The position numbers were made by a program, and so were the translations under genes. A DNA stretch of 64,000 nt from Sthenelais limicola (Eukaryota; Annelida; Polychaeta; Phyllodocida; Sigalionidae): assembly GCA_942159475.1 (NCBI GenBank), contig OW804095.1:57750773-57814772 (forward strand), read 5' to 3'. The notes below the pieces were generated by a model that was not told the origin of the DNA, did no database searches, and saw only the letters and a list, made by a program, of their open reading frames with translations. Positions 48,701 through 60,200 of the stretch are shown here, piece by piece. Within the stretch, counting starts at the first letter, position 1. The number at the start of each line of letters is the position of its first letter.

Positions 48701-51700
48701 GTGTGATCAAACAATACAAGTAGACAGAGGAATAACAGTAATCTCAGCTCAGGAAAAATTATGGTTTGGCCATATGGCTCATGCATCAACTCAAGTTCGT
48801 ACAGTAAACCGTTCCCATGAAAAGAAGCCAACTAGAGATGCATCAACTAATACTCTGGAGCAACAAGTGTTATCCACACAGGTTGCTGTATCATCTGATG
48901 CACGATATCCTTGGCAACAACGCAAACAGCAAGAAGAACCAGTTAAATCGAACATACCCCTAAAAGCAGGAAAACCATTGAGATCAATTCATACAAAGGC
49001 AGGACAACGATCAAATTCGCCCTTACATTCAGGACCATTGAAAGCATCTAAGCCTGTAGAAAAAATATTTCATCAGGTGAATCATCCCACAGATTCCCCT
49101 GTAATGGAAAATTCTGCTACAGAGTCCATGGAAACAGATGATGAACCAGAAGGGCCAGACAAGTGGCAGAGGCTTTCTTCTGCATCCCATATCACTGACC
49201 CCACTGTGGTAAAATTACAGAGGAGTTTGGCCAGTGCCACTTTAGAGAATGATCTTCTTCAGACCAAAATGAAACAGTCTAAAACAGAGATGGCTACTCG
49301 ACTGGGAGAATGGGCACAGTTGCTTGAAGCTTCAAAAGCAGAGCTTGAGAGGGTAGGATCAATCAGCACATTTTGTACAAGTTCTTTTGTGTTTCAGTCA
49401 TTTTCGTATTTTCTACTTTGCAATAATTGTTTTGTGCATACCTACTTTTATGAACAATCATTATCTCATAAACTAAGCATGCAGTTTTCAGTGTATATGA
49501 TCCTTATGAATGTGTTCAACAGGCTAAAAGTGATGTTATGGGGCGAAGCGATCCGATGAGAAATGCAAACATCAGGAATCTTGAACAAAAGGTGGAAGAT
49601 CTGGAAAGTGCCTTGGATATGGCACAGAAAGAGAATTCTCAGCTTTCCAACAGAATAGAGAGTTCTTCTCTAAAGGAAACAGCACCGCCAAAAGTGAAAT
49701 ACCTTGAGAAGCAGAATGCCCAGCTAAGGAAGACACTGGAAAAGGTGAAGTGTGAAAAGGATCAACTCATCAAGGTAATTATTTGAGGGTGAAACTTGTA
49801 ACTGTGGCAAACATTTGTTATCCCTGGTAAACAATCTAATTATATTCTTTATTGACAATGGTGGTAGACATTTGTAAATAAATTCAAAGAGATATCTGGC
49901 ACTGGTAATATCCACTGAATATATAAATAGTCAAGCCTTGACTTGAGGGCTTTTGTGTTACCTTCAATAAATAAGATTTCTTCGCGTAAGGAGTGTCATG
50001 ACCGACTTCGTAAGCAGCTCACCTTCTGGCTTAGCAAACCAAGGATGGTATGAATATGAATCTTAGAAATGTGAGAGTGAAATAGAGTGAGGACTGGTTT
50101 CTCTTTCTTTTTTAGTCCAAAAGGGTTTTGGGACTATTGGAGAAAATCCAATTATTGCATTTTGATAACATCCAGATACTTTGGTCGATTATTTTATATA
50201 ACTTGTGGATACAATTTTTAACTAATTCTGTATGATATTCAGTTAGTTAACAAAAAAGTAATTACACATTTCAATGAACAGAATGGCATTTCAGTTAATT
50301 GATAAATTAATCTTGTGTCCTGATTTTTAAAGGGAGTAGACTAATATGGTGTTAATGAACAAAGGAATTAACCAGAGGTAGAATATAACTCTCTTTAGGT
50401 AGCCTGGGATGACCAACATTGAGTTGACAGAGTTAAACTTTTCCTAACCTTCTAAATATATTTGATGTATGCTTAACGGAAAATAAAGATAATTATAATT
50501 AATCATTCAATGTTATTTAACATTTAATAAAATTGTGTCACATTTTCGCTTTTACCAGCCTAAGACTATACATATATTTCAGGACTTTGGTCAGTTGCGT
50601 CAACATCATCGTCACAGTGTGGAAGCAGTTACTGAGTTAGAGTCTTCTCTGGTGGGTATGGCAAGTGAAAGACAACATTTACGATCAGAAATTCAGGTAA
50701 CACCAAATATCTCATATTCTGTTCTCTCAAATAAATATCTGTTAAATAACAAAATTATAAACAATATTTTTCTACTTCAGTATGACATTAAAATATTAAA
50801 TTATGGTATATACCTTTAAGGTGTTGCGAGATGAATACGATTACCTGAAGAAAGGAATGGACATAATGGAACAATACTTCAGTGCAGATGTCCTGGACAG
50901 TCTTGAGAATGAGGAAAGCAGTAAGAGGTCTTCCCCTTCTACCAACCATTCATCAGTTGTTGACGAGGCTGGGAAAGAGGCAGATGCAGATATAACTGTC
51001 TTAGACAGGAACGATTTGGTGACAAAGGAATCTGAGGCAGTCTTGTCAGCACTCAAGGATGGCAAAAATGAAACTAATGTGGTTGTCATGCCATCTGGTG
51101 GAGCTGAGGGATCTCTCCATAAACATATCTCCGCCCTGGCAGCCCGTATACAGTCAGAACTTGGCATAAAGGTCCAGCTTGTGGGTGAGGTGGACCCATC
51201 TGAAATCTTAGGTGCAAGCTTAAACAGTCAGGATGGCACAAGGTCATTAACGCCAAAGCAGGATAAACAAGATCCTGATGCAGTTGAGCATTTGTTCCAA
51301 AGTGTGAGACCAGAAGGAACACCCAATAAATTAAAACTATCCGATCTGGAGGATGTTGAGGACATAGTATCAAGGGCTATACCATCTCCGAGAGATACAT
51401 CGAGAGATTCATCTCCAGTATCACCCAGATATGGTACTGAACACATTGAGAAGAAAGACATAGGCAATCTGAATTCAGATGAGCTGAGACGCAAACGTCT
51501 TGGCATGTTTGTTGATGCATATACAAAACCCAGGGAAACAAGCCCTGAAGGTAGAAACCTCTCTCCAAGTGGTAGATCCCCATCCCCAGGGAGATCGAGG
51601 AAATCTCCAACCTCACACTGTGATGATGCCAGTCCAAATCACTTGGTTGAACCATCTACTGATCATCAAATGAAAACATATACCGAGTTAAGGCACCAGA

Positions 51701-54700
51701 TTCAAACCCAATCTCCTCTTTCTCCTCGGGATACATCAACAAGCCCAGTTAGGAACCATGACTTAACCACAAAGCCTGATAATATGAGGAAAAAGTTCTC
51801 TTCACCTCTGTTGCCTTCAAAATTCAATCTAACGTCAGTTGGTGTTGCTAAGAATGGAGGTAGTCATTCAAACGATGCAGAAGTTGCATCAGCAAATTCT
51901 GGTCATCCATGGTCAAGTAACATGAAATGGAAACCGTTTAGTAGATTAGCCAAGGCTACACGACTAAAACAAGAACCTAGACCACCTTCGAGGGGTCTAT
52001 CAAGGTCGGATATGGAGGCTGAGGCTGCTTTAATTCAAGATGATATTCTCCTCCGCTATGGGGGAGATAGTAGGGAATCAGCCAGAGATGATGCACAAGA
52101 AAAAAAGCCTAGCAGGGGTAGGCCCAATCCTGAACCTACTGATAATACACGGAAGGTTAGGGAGGACAGAGAAAGGAAACCAAAGGAGACAAAGCAATCT
52201 TCAAAGGGCACTGAACGCAGCAGTCGAAGTTCGAGAGAAAAAGAACAGAAACAGCGGAATAGCCATACACAAAAGACTGTACGAAAGAGTGAAGTTTCCA
52301 AGAAAGACGCATTAGTCAAATCCCGAAAAACTGCATGGACTGATGAATCTAGCTTGTCAACAGAAACCAAACCAGAGAAGAGTGTGTTCAGAGACTTTGA
52401 CTATACTGATTACTTGTTGTCTAAATATGGTGGCGAGGATGAAAGCACTGATGCAACTGCATTATCAGAACATCAGTCTAACCTTAGGCCATCATCAGCA
52501 TTCTCATCACTCCCAAGCCCAGATGCTATTGACAGTTCTAGTTCTGATTCTGACTCTCCCATCCCCGATCTTCTCACTAGTCGGAAAACCCCTGCCTATT
52601 CCTCGCACCATACCCCATATTCCAAGTATGAGAATACTCCAAGTTATGGGACGAGGAGCAGAACTTCTGGTTTGACAAGTACCACTGAGTCTTCCTCAAC
52701 GACGATAAAACCAAAGTTAACCACAGCTTGGTCTGATGTGAGTTACACCCCTAGACCCTTATCATCGTCTCCAACCAGACCATTACACGGCACCACACCT
52801 AGAACTACTGAAACACCTAGGAAAGATAATCCCCCCTCACCAACCAAGAACATAGGCTCCACCAGGCAATCATCTATATCCGATGTAAAGCCTGTTTCCA
52901 CGATTGCTGATGGTGGTAATTCTTCCTATAGGACTGATAGGTCCGATATATCATCGGTTAGATTACACTCAAGTCCACCACTGAGATCAAGCTATACATC
53001 AGTGCCATCTCCAAGGTCCAGTATCACACCACAACCTTGGCATTCGTCCAGGACATCCACATATTCTCCATACACAAGTGATAAACTTGATACATCTAGA
53101 ACTGAAACAAGAACATTCTATAGTGAATTCTTCAATAAAGAGGAATCCGATGATAAGTATTGGAAAGAACCAAAACCATATGATTATCGTCATGAAGTGT
53201 CGTCCTCCTCCTCTTGGAGGGAACCCAGAAAGAGAGACGCCTGGTCAGACAATGATCGCCACTGGATAGACACAGCGTCTTCTGGTGCCAAAAAAGATAG
53301 ACATTACACAGCGGCGCCCAGCTCTCCCTCACCCTATGAACATATGTCCTCAGGACGCAGTACTCCGTATCAATCACTCACTGATCAATGGACATTCTCT
53401 TCGTCCAGAGTGGTGCCTGAAACAGAAACTAGCGGGCGTACGAGTTACCTAGACAGGAAAGGTTCTACGTCATCCTCCATATATGGTTTGGGAAGAAGAA
53501 ATTACGAGCGGTCTGGCGTTGATGTGTCTTCTCCAACCCGGTCCTTACTCAACAAGTGAGTACCTCTTATCTGAAATTCAATATCAATTGATGATTACAT
53601 TAGTCATAATGCTCCTAGATAAGTAGAATTTAACCATAAAGTAATTCTGCACATAATCGAACCTCAATTTGTTTTGTGTTATTGCTTTTCGTATGTATTT
53701 TGCATTTAAGTGTCCGAATGTGTGTACAATAGTTCTTTTCAAGGTACTACTGAATTAGTTTTGGAAGGTGGGGTGAATTATGAAGGCCATGATATAACTG
53801 CTTTTTCCACGCTTCTAGAACGTGTTAAATTCTAAAATAAGATTCATTTTTCTACGAAAGGTTCACCAAAATGAAACTTAAGGATAAAGTATTTTTTATT
53901 AACTCCGCCCGCCTTGGTTAACGGAAACATACTTAGTATCACATTGATTACCAACATTGGAAATATTAACCTCATATTAAATAAAAGTACCGGTAATATC
54001 TTTGGGTATCGCAGGGAATACCTTCCAATTTGTGGGCCCAAATCTACGATCAAAGCTCCTGGAGTTAATTGATCCTCTTTAAGTACTTCCATAGTTGCAG
54101 ATTCCATAAAAATGTATGGTCACACATTTTATTTGATAAACCCGCTGGTGGTCAAATGCAGACCTGGTCTAAATCTAATAAACTGGCTCCAGAGTCTGAG
54201 GTCTAGTCATTAACGATATGTACATGTAATTCATTCCAGGAGAACACTATGAAGCATTGCAGGTAAAAGATCAGGCTGTGCAATGTGCCCACCCCTAAGA
54301 TGGAGCTGTTCTTTTTTTAAAACCTTCTCCATGACTTTCCCCTCAGTCTCTAGATGGTTGAAGCATAGGAAAACCTTTGTTTGAAAAATTGTGTGAAACT
54401 CGTTGACTCCCAACTTATTTGTAAGTCAAGAGTTGAGTCCACAAATTCGAGCATCTACAATTTTGTATGTAGAAATTTAAGTACCAGTAGACATGATCTT
54501 CAAACGGGATATCACTCCGCATGTTTGATCAATTATTAAAGCTTATCAAACGAACACGAATTACGACTTTCCATCAGAATACCTGTCCTATGATCTCAAA
54601 ATCAGAAGATTTTCCTATGCTCGCTTCGCATTCTGCTCGCACAAGATTTGCCATACATGTGATGTTTTGTGCTGAATTTCTCTCTCGATTCATTGATTTT

Positions 54701-56157
54701 GTAATGTCTTGTTTTAGCTTCATATAGTTGTATTATTATCTAAATTCCTACATTTGTTAGTATTTAGTATTTATCTGTTGAAAAAACCCTTTCCACCAAG
54801 TAGAGTTCAGTTAGTTCGTTCCTAGATTAATAAAGTAACAGTAACGTATATCTATGTTCGTATAAAATGTGTCACTTTTCCAAGTGATATCTCCACTCAC
54901 AACTTTACCCTACGCTGTATTTAATATAGATGCGCTCGCCACTGAAGAAACATTGTAAATCCCATATAAGCATTAACAATGTTTACTTATTGATCTATGC
55001 CACCGATACTCCTCCTTCTATTTATGTGTATCATATGTGTGTAACCATCCTATAATATCTACCTCCACATAATATAAACCGGGGTATGAAGGATCTCTCA
55101 AGGATCGTGAAGGGTTCAACCGAATGTTCATAAAACTATCACGCACCAAAGAGTGCAATTGTACATGAAAAACATATAATTAAATTGTTTATACAACTTG
55201 TACATAGATTATACAATGTTAGTTTGGTTTCTGGCCGAGGTATTCCTATTTGCATGCCTTTTGTTTCAATAGTTTCAATATATATAGACTTCTGTAGATC
55301 CATTAAAGTTTAAGTTGCTATTATCATTACTTAAGTTTCTATATAAAGTTGTGTAGATGCATGGCATTATTACTAGTTCATGTTCGATCGTGGTAATTTG
55401 AAATTTATGAAACTCAATAACTGTGTCGTCTTTGTCCTGTGAATGTTTGAAATGACATGGCGTTCTTTGGGGTTTGCCTTTCTATAACAATTTAACACTG
55501 AGATATATTGGGAACATAGATATGGTCAACATTACAACATACTCACAGGGTCCTTACCCATTTCCTCTTCGATTTTCACATGCCAATATTGATTTCTCTC
55601 TGAACAAAACACTTTGCCCCTTTTATTTTAGAACCCATACAGACAGAGATACACGATATTACCTCGATGGTGACTCTTCTTCGCCAGATATGAGTTCCAA
55701 CAGTACTACTAACTATGGCAATGAAGCTTTCCTCAAACCAGGGGACGAGCGATTATTCATGGATAATATCCTTGAGAAATATGCAGGATCTAGCGAACAA
55801 ACTACTTCCTACAGTTGGAATGCTCGCCCAGGTCCTTCGCTTGGTCAACAAAGCGAACTTTACACGTCCATCATCGATCGGAGCAGCAAAAGGCGTGGCG
55901 GGGAGTTGGACAGGTATTCTGCAGCTCCGACACGTTCCTCGACTTCTACCAGTCGTTATAATCCCGCCACTTCCTTTACATCATACTCAGCCTCCCGCTA
56001 CCGAGATGCACCGGAAGCAGACGACAAATTCACTGTCGGTGGCTACGATCGTTACAGCACGTTACCAACTATTTCAAGCCCTTTGGCTGATGACAAAGAG
56101 AGGGCTAGACGAGCGGAAATCGAAGGGTTGCTAAACAAGTATGCCCCTATGTACTAG
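27746..56157 (+). CDS. Large tandem-CH, coiled-coil scaffold protein, unassigned family
   Basis: Model exons: 27746..27769, 27885..28037, 29486..29573, 31361..31438, 32285..32396, 35398..35461, 35628..35701, 36002..36074, 45283..45474, 45682..45738, 46038..49352, 49523..49774, 50583..50696, 50821..53555, 55632..56157 (TAG). All have GT-AG borders and join in frame to about 2618 aa. Residues 9-112 read as a first CH domain and 118-220 as a second, the actin-binding-type pair of the actinin/filamin/spectrin class. Then follow an acidic disordered region (about 225-990), coiled coils (about 998-1118 and 1365-1565), TQT-like motifs between them, and a Ser/Pro/Arg-rich tail. No signal peptide or membrane segment is visible. 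I infer a cytoskeletal linker. The ATG at 27746 gives only eight residues before the CH fold, so an upstream exon is possible. Vertebrate AKNA was considered as a relative of the coiled-coil part, without convincing motif support. Confidence 0.75.
31841..31916. repeat. CT / poly-C / AC compound microsatellite
   Basis: A TCTCTCTC tract is followed by about 25 C (31869-31893) and then (AC)n to about 31905 and a C-rich tail. It lies in an intron of the CH-domain gene. The C-run length is the kind of position where assembly errors are common. Confidence 0.9.
32433..32627 (-). repeat. Dispersed repeat family A, copy 3
   Basis: Reverse-complement copy of the 2583 and 5178 repeats. A (GTGA)n end at 32433-32461 corresponds to their CACT tail, followed by CTTTACGCCCTTATCAACAC, GGCAGTTTATGATCATACCC, a GA-rich tract and GCACTTTATGGTCATGAC. 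It starts 36 bases downstream of the exon donor at 32396. Confidence 0.65.
32901..34228. mobile_element. TIR-bounded GATATC minisatellite element
   Basis: Left TIR 32901-32938 (TATATGGGAAGCC...GAATTGT) and right TIR 34191-34228 are 38-base inverted repeats with three mismatches. Flanking bases fit a TA target duplication (TA|TATGGG...CCCATA|TA). The whole 1.25 kb between them consists of degenerate units of about 20 bases built from GATATCCA and CAAAATTCAATTC words in both orientations. No ORF is present. It is read as a non-autonomous DNA transposon whose interior has become, or is, a self-complementary minisatellite. It lies in the intron 32397-35397. Confidence 0.75.
34911..35155 (+). mobile_element. 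tRNA-derived SINE
   Basis: The head GGGGACGGGTGGCGCAGTGG gives a tRNA-like A box and GGTTCGAAACC at 34977-34987 an exact B box, with spacing normal for a Pol III promoter. A non-tRNA body follows (GGACAGGAGTGGTATCTCTC, GCGTGTTCCCCCTCAGC). It lies in sense orientation in an intron of the CH-domain gene. The 3' boundary is uncertain. Confidence 0.7.
37087..37435 (+). repeat. Dispersed repeat family B, copy 2
   Basis: Same block order as 18131-18470: GTAAAGCTGCCCTCTCAGTT, CTATAAAGATTTTCTAC, CTAAAAGTCACTGGA, GGACTTCATAAAATCC, TTTTCTCTCGACCGATTCGA, then GAGATTTTGTGG. The open frame at 37050-37334 is an incidental reading of this repeat. Confidence 0.65.
38400..38660. other. GC-rich patch of unknown nature in the large intron
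   Basis: CCTGGTCCTGGGAGCTGCAG, CCAGGTCCTGGTTCCATGAG and CCCTGGTCCTGGGGATCC repeat a CCTGGTCCTGG core. Both strands are open for 60-80 codons, but neither translation (rich in G, P, S, R) resembles a family I know. Composition differs sharply from the AT-rich surroundings, suggesting an inserted repeat. Confidence 0.35.
38925..39037 (-). pseudogene. Non-LTR retrotransposon RT fragment (minus strand)
   Basis: The minus strand from 39037 reads DTVNHNRLLLKLQQYG, then KQSTKLLWLKSYLINRKL and a stop. This follows the reverse-transcriptase consensus FDTVNHxxLLxKLxxYG...LxWxxSYLxxR of CR1/L2/Jockey-type LINEs. The start of the motif (AF) is lost and a stop interrupts it, so it is dead. Confidence 0.7.
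39043..39201. repeat. Inverted repeat between RT fragments
   Basis: CCTTCTTTGTTATGCTGCTG (39043-39064 in full) is exactly complementary to 39180-39201, and less exact pairing continues inward (TTCTACAACTA / TAGTTGTAATT). It sits precisely between the minus-strand and plus-strand RT fragments. Confidence 0.8.
39228..39335 (+). pseudogene. Non-LTR retrotransposon RT fragment (plus strand)
   Basis: The plus strand encodes PVLKFFNGTV followed by FLDFKKAFDTVNHNCPDTL, the conserved RT block around the AFDTVNH motif, and then stops. A further scrap, TVNHNRLLLKLLANMIN, is readable at 39968-40015 on the same strand. Its first 35 bases are the reverse complement of 39001-39035. Confidence 0.7.
46038..49352 (+). 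other. Giant 3.3-kb acidic and coiled-coil exon
   Basis: A single 1105-codon exon (acceptor CATCAG, donor AGG|GTAGGA). The first 700 codons are highly acidic and low in complexity. They include a possibly folded patch at 47570-47790 (EEIVITMEVPGIP...FIPISIPGEGDQEITIEIDP) and QELLMAAQEQGVPFDPRLID at 46740-46800. Codons from about 48115 form long heptads. From 48485 to 48895 comes the TQT-like cluster. The exon ends in a second coiled coil that continues in the next exon as AKSDVMGRSDPMRNANIRNL. Confidence 0.85.
50821..53555 (+). other. 2.7-kb Ser/Pro/Arg-rich disordered exon
   Basis: After VLRDEYDYLKKGMDIMEQYF, which finishes the coiled coil, the exon becomes low-complexity. Many SPR/SPS sites (SPRDTSRDSSPVSPR, SPSGRSPSPGRSRKSP) suggest heavy proline-directed phosphorylation. 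It contains two [IL]LxxYGG motifs (52039-52065 and 52408-52434). It ends SLLNK; the donor GTGAGT makes TGA the very next codon if the intron is kept. Confidence 0.8.
55632..56157 (+). other. Last coding exon of the CH-domain gene
   Basis: The acceptor TTTTAG restores the frame from the donor at 53555 (LLNK|THTDRDTRYYLDGDSSS). It carries two further motifs, MDNILEKYAGSS and the C-terminus EIEGLLNKYAPMY followed by TAG. The open frame extends upstream to an ATG at 55474, but that part has intronic character. Confidence 0.8.
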
Positions 56158-57290
56158 TGATGAAACTTGTTATTTAACCTTTTCCTGAATAGACTTTCGA
56201 GATGAAACTCTATTTAAAACATTAGAAATTTAACCTCAGCATCTAACGAAGCCATGTGATATTAGTGACACTTTTACAATGATGGAAAATATGGAAGAAT
56301 GAACTAATGACATATTTCTCATCGGGTCGGTTTTTAGAGGGAAATATGGTCGACCCTAGTCTTGATATAATTGTTATTGCTTTTGCTTGATGTTTAGTGT
56401 AGCTAAACATCTCAAGATTATTCTGCCTGTGATAGTAATCATTTTACATAGTACTGAGAAAATGCATACATGATTTATGGGTTGTCATTCAAGAGGCACA
56501 CACAAGTACAACGGCACGCGATATGACGACATCACCAGCGACTGTACATGACAAATGACTCCTTTGTAGTTGAACACAGCTTCCGTTCATTGAACAGTTT
56601 AATTTAACCATTCAATTATATTATTGATACTACAAAGACAAATTATTAGAATATATCTGTTAATCATCGATGTATTTAAGAATGACTCTCAGGGTATCGT
56701 TACCTTACATGCTGTTTGGCATTTAGATTCCAAGCCTCCAGAAATTGGATTGCCTTTGTTTCTGAATTTCGATTGTATGCCACCCAAATGGTACATTGAA
56801 AGATGTAAACATTCCTCAACAACAAGGGCCCCAGAGATGTGGAGGTGTTCTTCAGCTCACATCTATGTGTATCGTGGTTGGAACTGATCCTAAGATCCTC
56901 TCATCTGAAATATTTTTACCAATATCATTAAATCTCGAGTATTTTTCCCTATTTGGTAATATTCTAAATCAAATCGACAAGCTTAATGCCACTAAAATGT
57001 GTTGCATCTTGACATTTATTCCTTTTGATAACTCATTACAATTTGGAACAAGAAATTATCGTTTTGTGTTGAAAGCATTCCGGAAACCTCAATCGGTGCC
57101 ATTGTTTGTGATAATAATGTTATTGGTTAAAACCAAATGCAATAGCTTTTTTTTTTATTGTGGTATCTCATATATGTTATAGCTTGATATTAATTTGTGT
57201 ATACCAGTCTTGAAATATTTATGTTGTCTCCTTGGTCCGTCCAAATTCGTCAAATTGTTATACAGAAATAAAGTTTTACACATACTATTT
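56158..57290 (+). other. 3' UTR and polyadenylation signal of the CH-domain gene
   Basis: AATAAA at 57267-57272 lies 1.1 kb past the stop codon in DNA without other genes. The short open frames at 56624 and 56796 overlap one another and show no family resemblance. Confidence 0.55.
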
Positions 57291-60200
57291 AATGAGAACA
57301 ACTTCTCTTTATTTTATTGAAAGTGGCTATTAGATTCGAGCACTCGTGTTTTTTCCTTAGATTTCTTATACGTCTACGGTCATCAGCAAAAATGATCCGA
57401 CGATTGTTAAAATCTTCAAACAGGTTCCACAAAATTCAATGATACAGAGGTATATATCACAACATATTTTAGGCGGTATTTCCATATTCGGGCGCCAGAG
57501 ACAACTTAGTCATAGATTATTTCTCCTTTTGTATATATGCTGCTGATGAATAGGGATTTTCATGGGAATGCTATTCACATATTAGTCATATATAACTCCA
57601 AATGATACAAAGATAGTATAAAGTCTTGATGTAGCTGTGGCGCCCTCATTGAGCTATGGCGGAACGAAGCCCAACATAACAATAGTGATTAGTTTACTTT
57701 AATAATATAGAGTGTCAAACACATTTATGAATGTGAAGATTGGCATTAAAATAAAAACCTGTTGTGCTTGTTAAGAAATGACAAAGGCTATTAAATATTT
57801 TTCTGCTGACATTTCTTCAGGGTACATGTTAGAAAACATCAAATTTAGGCCGGTATTCTCACCAGAGAGTGAGTTCCGTAGCATTTTCAATGCCGACATC
57901 CCCGAGAATTGTTATGTTCAATTCTGACGGCAAATCGAGATATATTATTGGATGCCCTTGCCATTCGTGTAAATTCCAGCTATTCGATTCTGGATACGGT
58001 TTATGATATCCTGCTAATTTGAACATGTTCAGAATGTTTTCAGGTTATTATTTTATAAATACTTTAATATATTTATAGACTATAGATGACCAGGGTAGAA
58101 GGCAAGAAACGAATAAAAGCTAGGTATTAATGGGCAATCATATACGGACTTGAAAGAGAGTTTGTCTTTATAAATAACTCGCAACGTAGAATGGAAAAAC
58201 TTAACCGGCTCTTAATCTAATGGTATCGTGGAGAACATTTAAGAGAATCTCATTGACAAAGTCAGTCGGGGCACTTAAGTCAAAGCATAGAAATGTGTGA
58301 TTAATTCAAAGAAAACCAATGGATTGCAAAAGAACATTATATTATAAAAAAAATCGCTATCGAGTTATCTTCCAATATGGGGATTTCGCTGTTAAAACGA
58401 CTCGTATATTATTTGACAACATTAAACAAATTACGACAGTGTACACAAGTTTATTTCCAATTTCACACGACCTTTCACAACAGTTGTGAAGAGAAAAGCA
58501 ATGATGTGTACACAACTGACGAATCCTTCCAATCTCATTCCCTCATACATAGAAAAAGCAATGGCAGCACCACGCACGATCAAATAAAACTCTTTTCTTG
58601 TTATGTAGACTTATCACAACGAAACAAATAATCGCTCTTCGAAGAAAAATATGCATTTAAATGAACAATTTATAGTCTCTTTCACAGTTGCTAACACTCC
58701 CATACAGTTTCTATCATCTTCAATGACTAGACTATGCACATATTTATGAATACACTTCTAAGTGCGGACAGTAGACATACATTTGTACTACAGTACACAG
58801 GTTTAGAGGGAATAGTTCGTGTTCTGCGCGGATAGAATTTAGTTGGTGTCCTTTTTAGGGAATAAGTTTCTGTAAGGTGAAAGGGTATATTTGCTGTGAT
58901 CAATATAGTATATGATATATTTGAAATGGTGAGGGTATTATTTATGAGAAACTACACGTCTATCTAATAGGCATGTACACAATGCGTTCACTCGCAGATA
59001 GGGATTCGGAACATTTGATAAATTTTCGAGAACCTACTATAGCAATGGTTTTATTGGTGACGAGATCTTGAAGGTCCACCTGCAAAGCTTTATGATTAAA
59101 TGTCATACTTTGACGCAAATTATGATGACGTCACCGGTGATGTAGGGTCCGGGTAGGTCAAAACTCTATCATTACAAATTATTGACATGAATTCTGAAAT
59201 TCCATCCAAACAATTGTGTCTTAACAATTTTACATTGACGCTATTGGTACTTCATTTAGACCACGTCTGGGATTACTCTTATTAACTATTTGAGCAACTA
59301 ACCCTACGGCCATTTTTTTTCGTAGTAACTAAGTGCTCGCGATATTCGTCGATGAAACGTTGTGTGCAGTGTTCTCTTCTTGATATTCATATTGAAATAT
59401 ACACAATCATTATTTTGATTATTCACTCTGGATATATATAGATGCACATACCCGTGATGATATAAGAAAATAGGCATGGGGTATACTAACATAAACATAG
59501 TTTTATACATACATATCTCCTTTGACATACTTTATATGACCCCAAGTTCAGTACCTTTTCTGCATTTAAGTTTAAATGCAAACCATTACCTGGTCACAAT
59601 AAGTCACAGATTGTAGCCCTCCGATCGATGATTGCTACTTCTAATAGCAGTCGAGCCTTTCCGGCAACTCAATAGCGACACAATGGAATTATTCCCCGCC
59701 CAGTGCAGGCAATAAATATATAATCAATTTGGTGATTTTTCTTTCATTTAAAAACTGTACAGTGATAAACCGTCCTACTGAACATCTAGTACAATCTTGA
59801 AGAACAGGTTATTCTTCGAGGTTTTGCAAGACAGACACGTATATCCATAGATTCACGATAGTATAAACAAGCAAAGGTTTGTAGTAGTAATAATAATAAT
59901 GATAAACATTTTCAAGTTGTACGTGTATGTTATACACAAGATATAGCACAAAAAAGCTCATACATTTACAAAGTTAGAAGGAGACCACCGAGGCGTCTGC
60001 TTTACCACATATTGTGGTACGAGCGTGTACAATGGGCAATGAAATGCTATAGATACACAGGAAAGCATGCGCTAGTCCATTTTCATGTTTAGAGATTAAG
60101 GCAATATTTGCCCAACGTACACATTACTCGATGCAATAATCATATTTACAGAAGAAATTATAACTTAGACTATGGAAATAAGGACATGGCATAATTAGTG

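Noticed and set aside
50583..53555. Firm naming of the large gene as AKNA
   Set aside because: The coiled-coil region has only general similarity in character; no diagnostic AKNA motif could be placed, and CH domains are not part of the vertebrate protein.
55474..56157. Independent small gene starting at ATG 55474
   Set aside because: The acceptor at 55631 restores frame exactly from the donor at 53555, and the motif content continues that of the preceding exon; the upstream part looks intronic.
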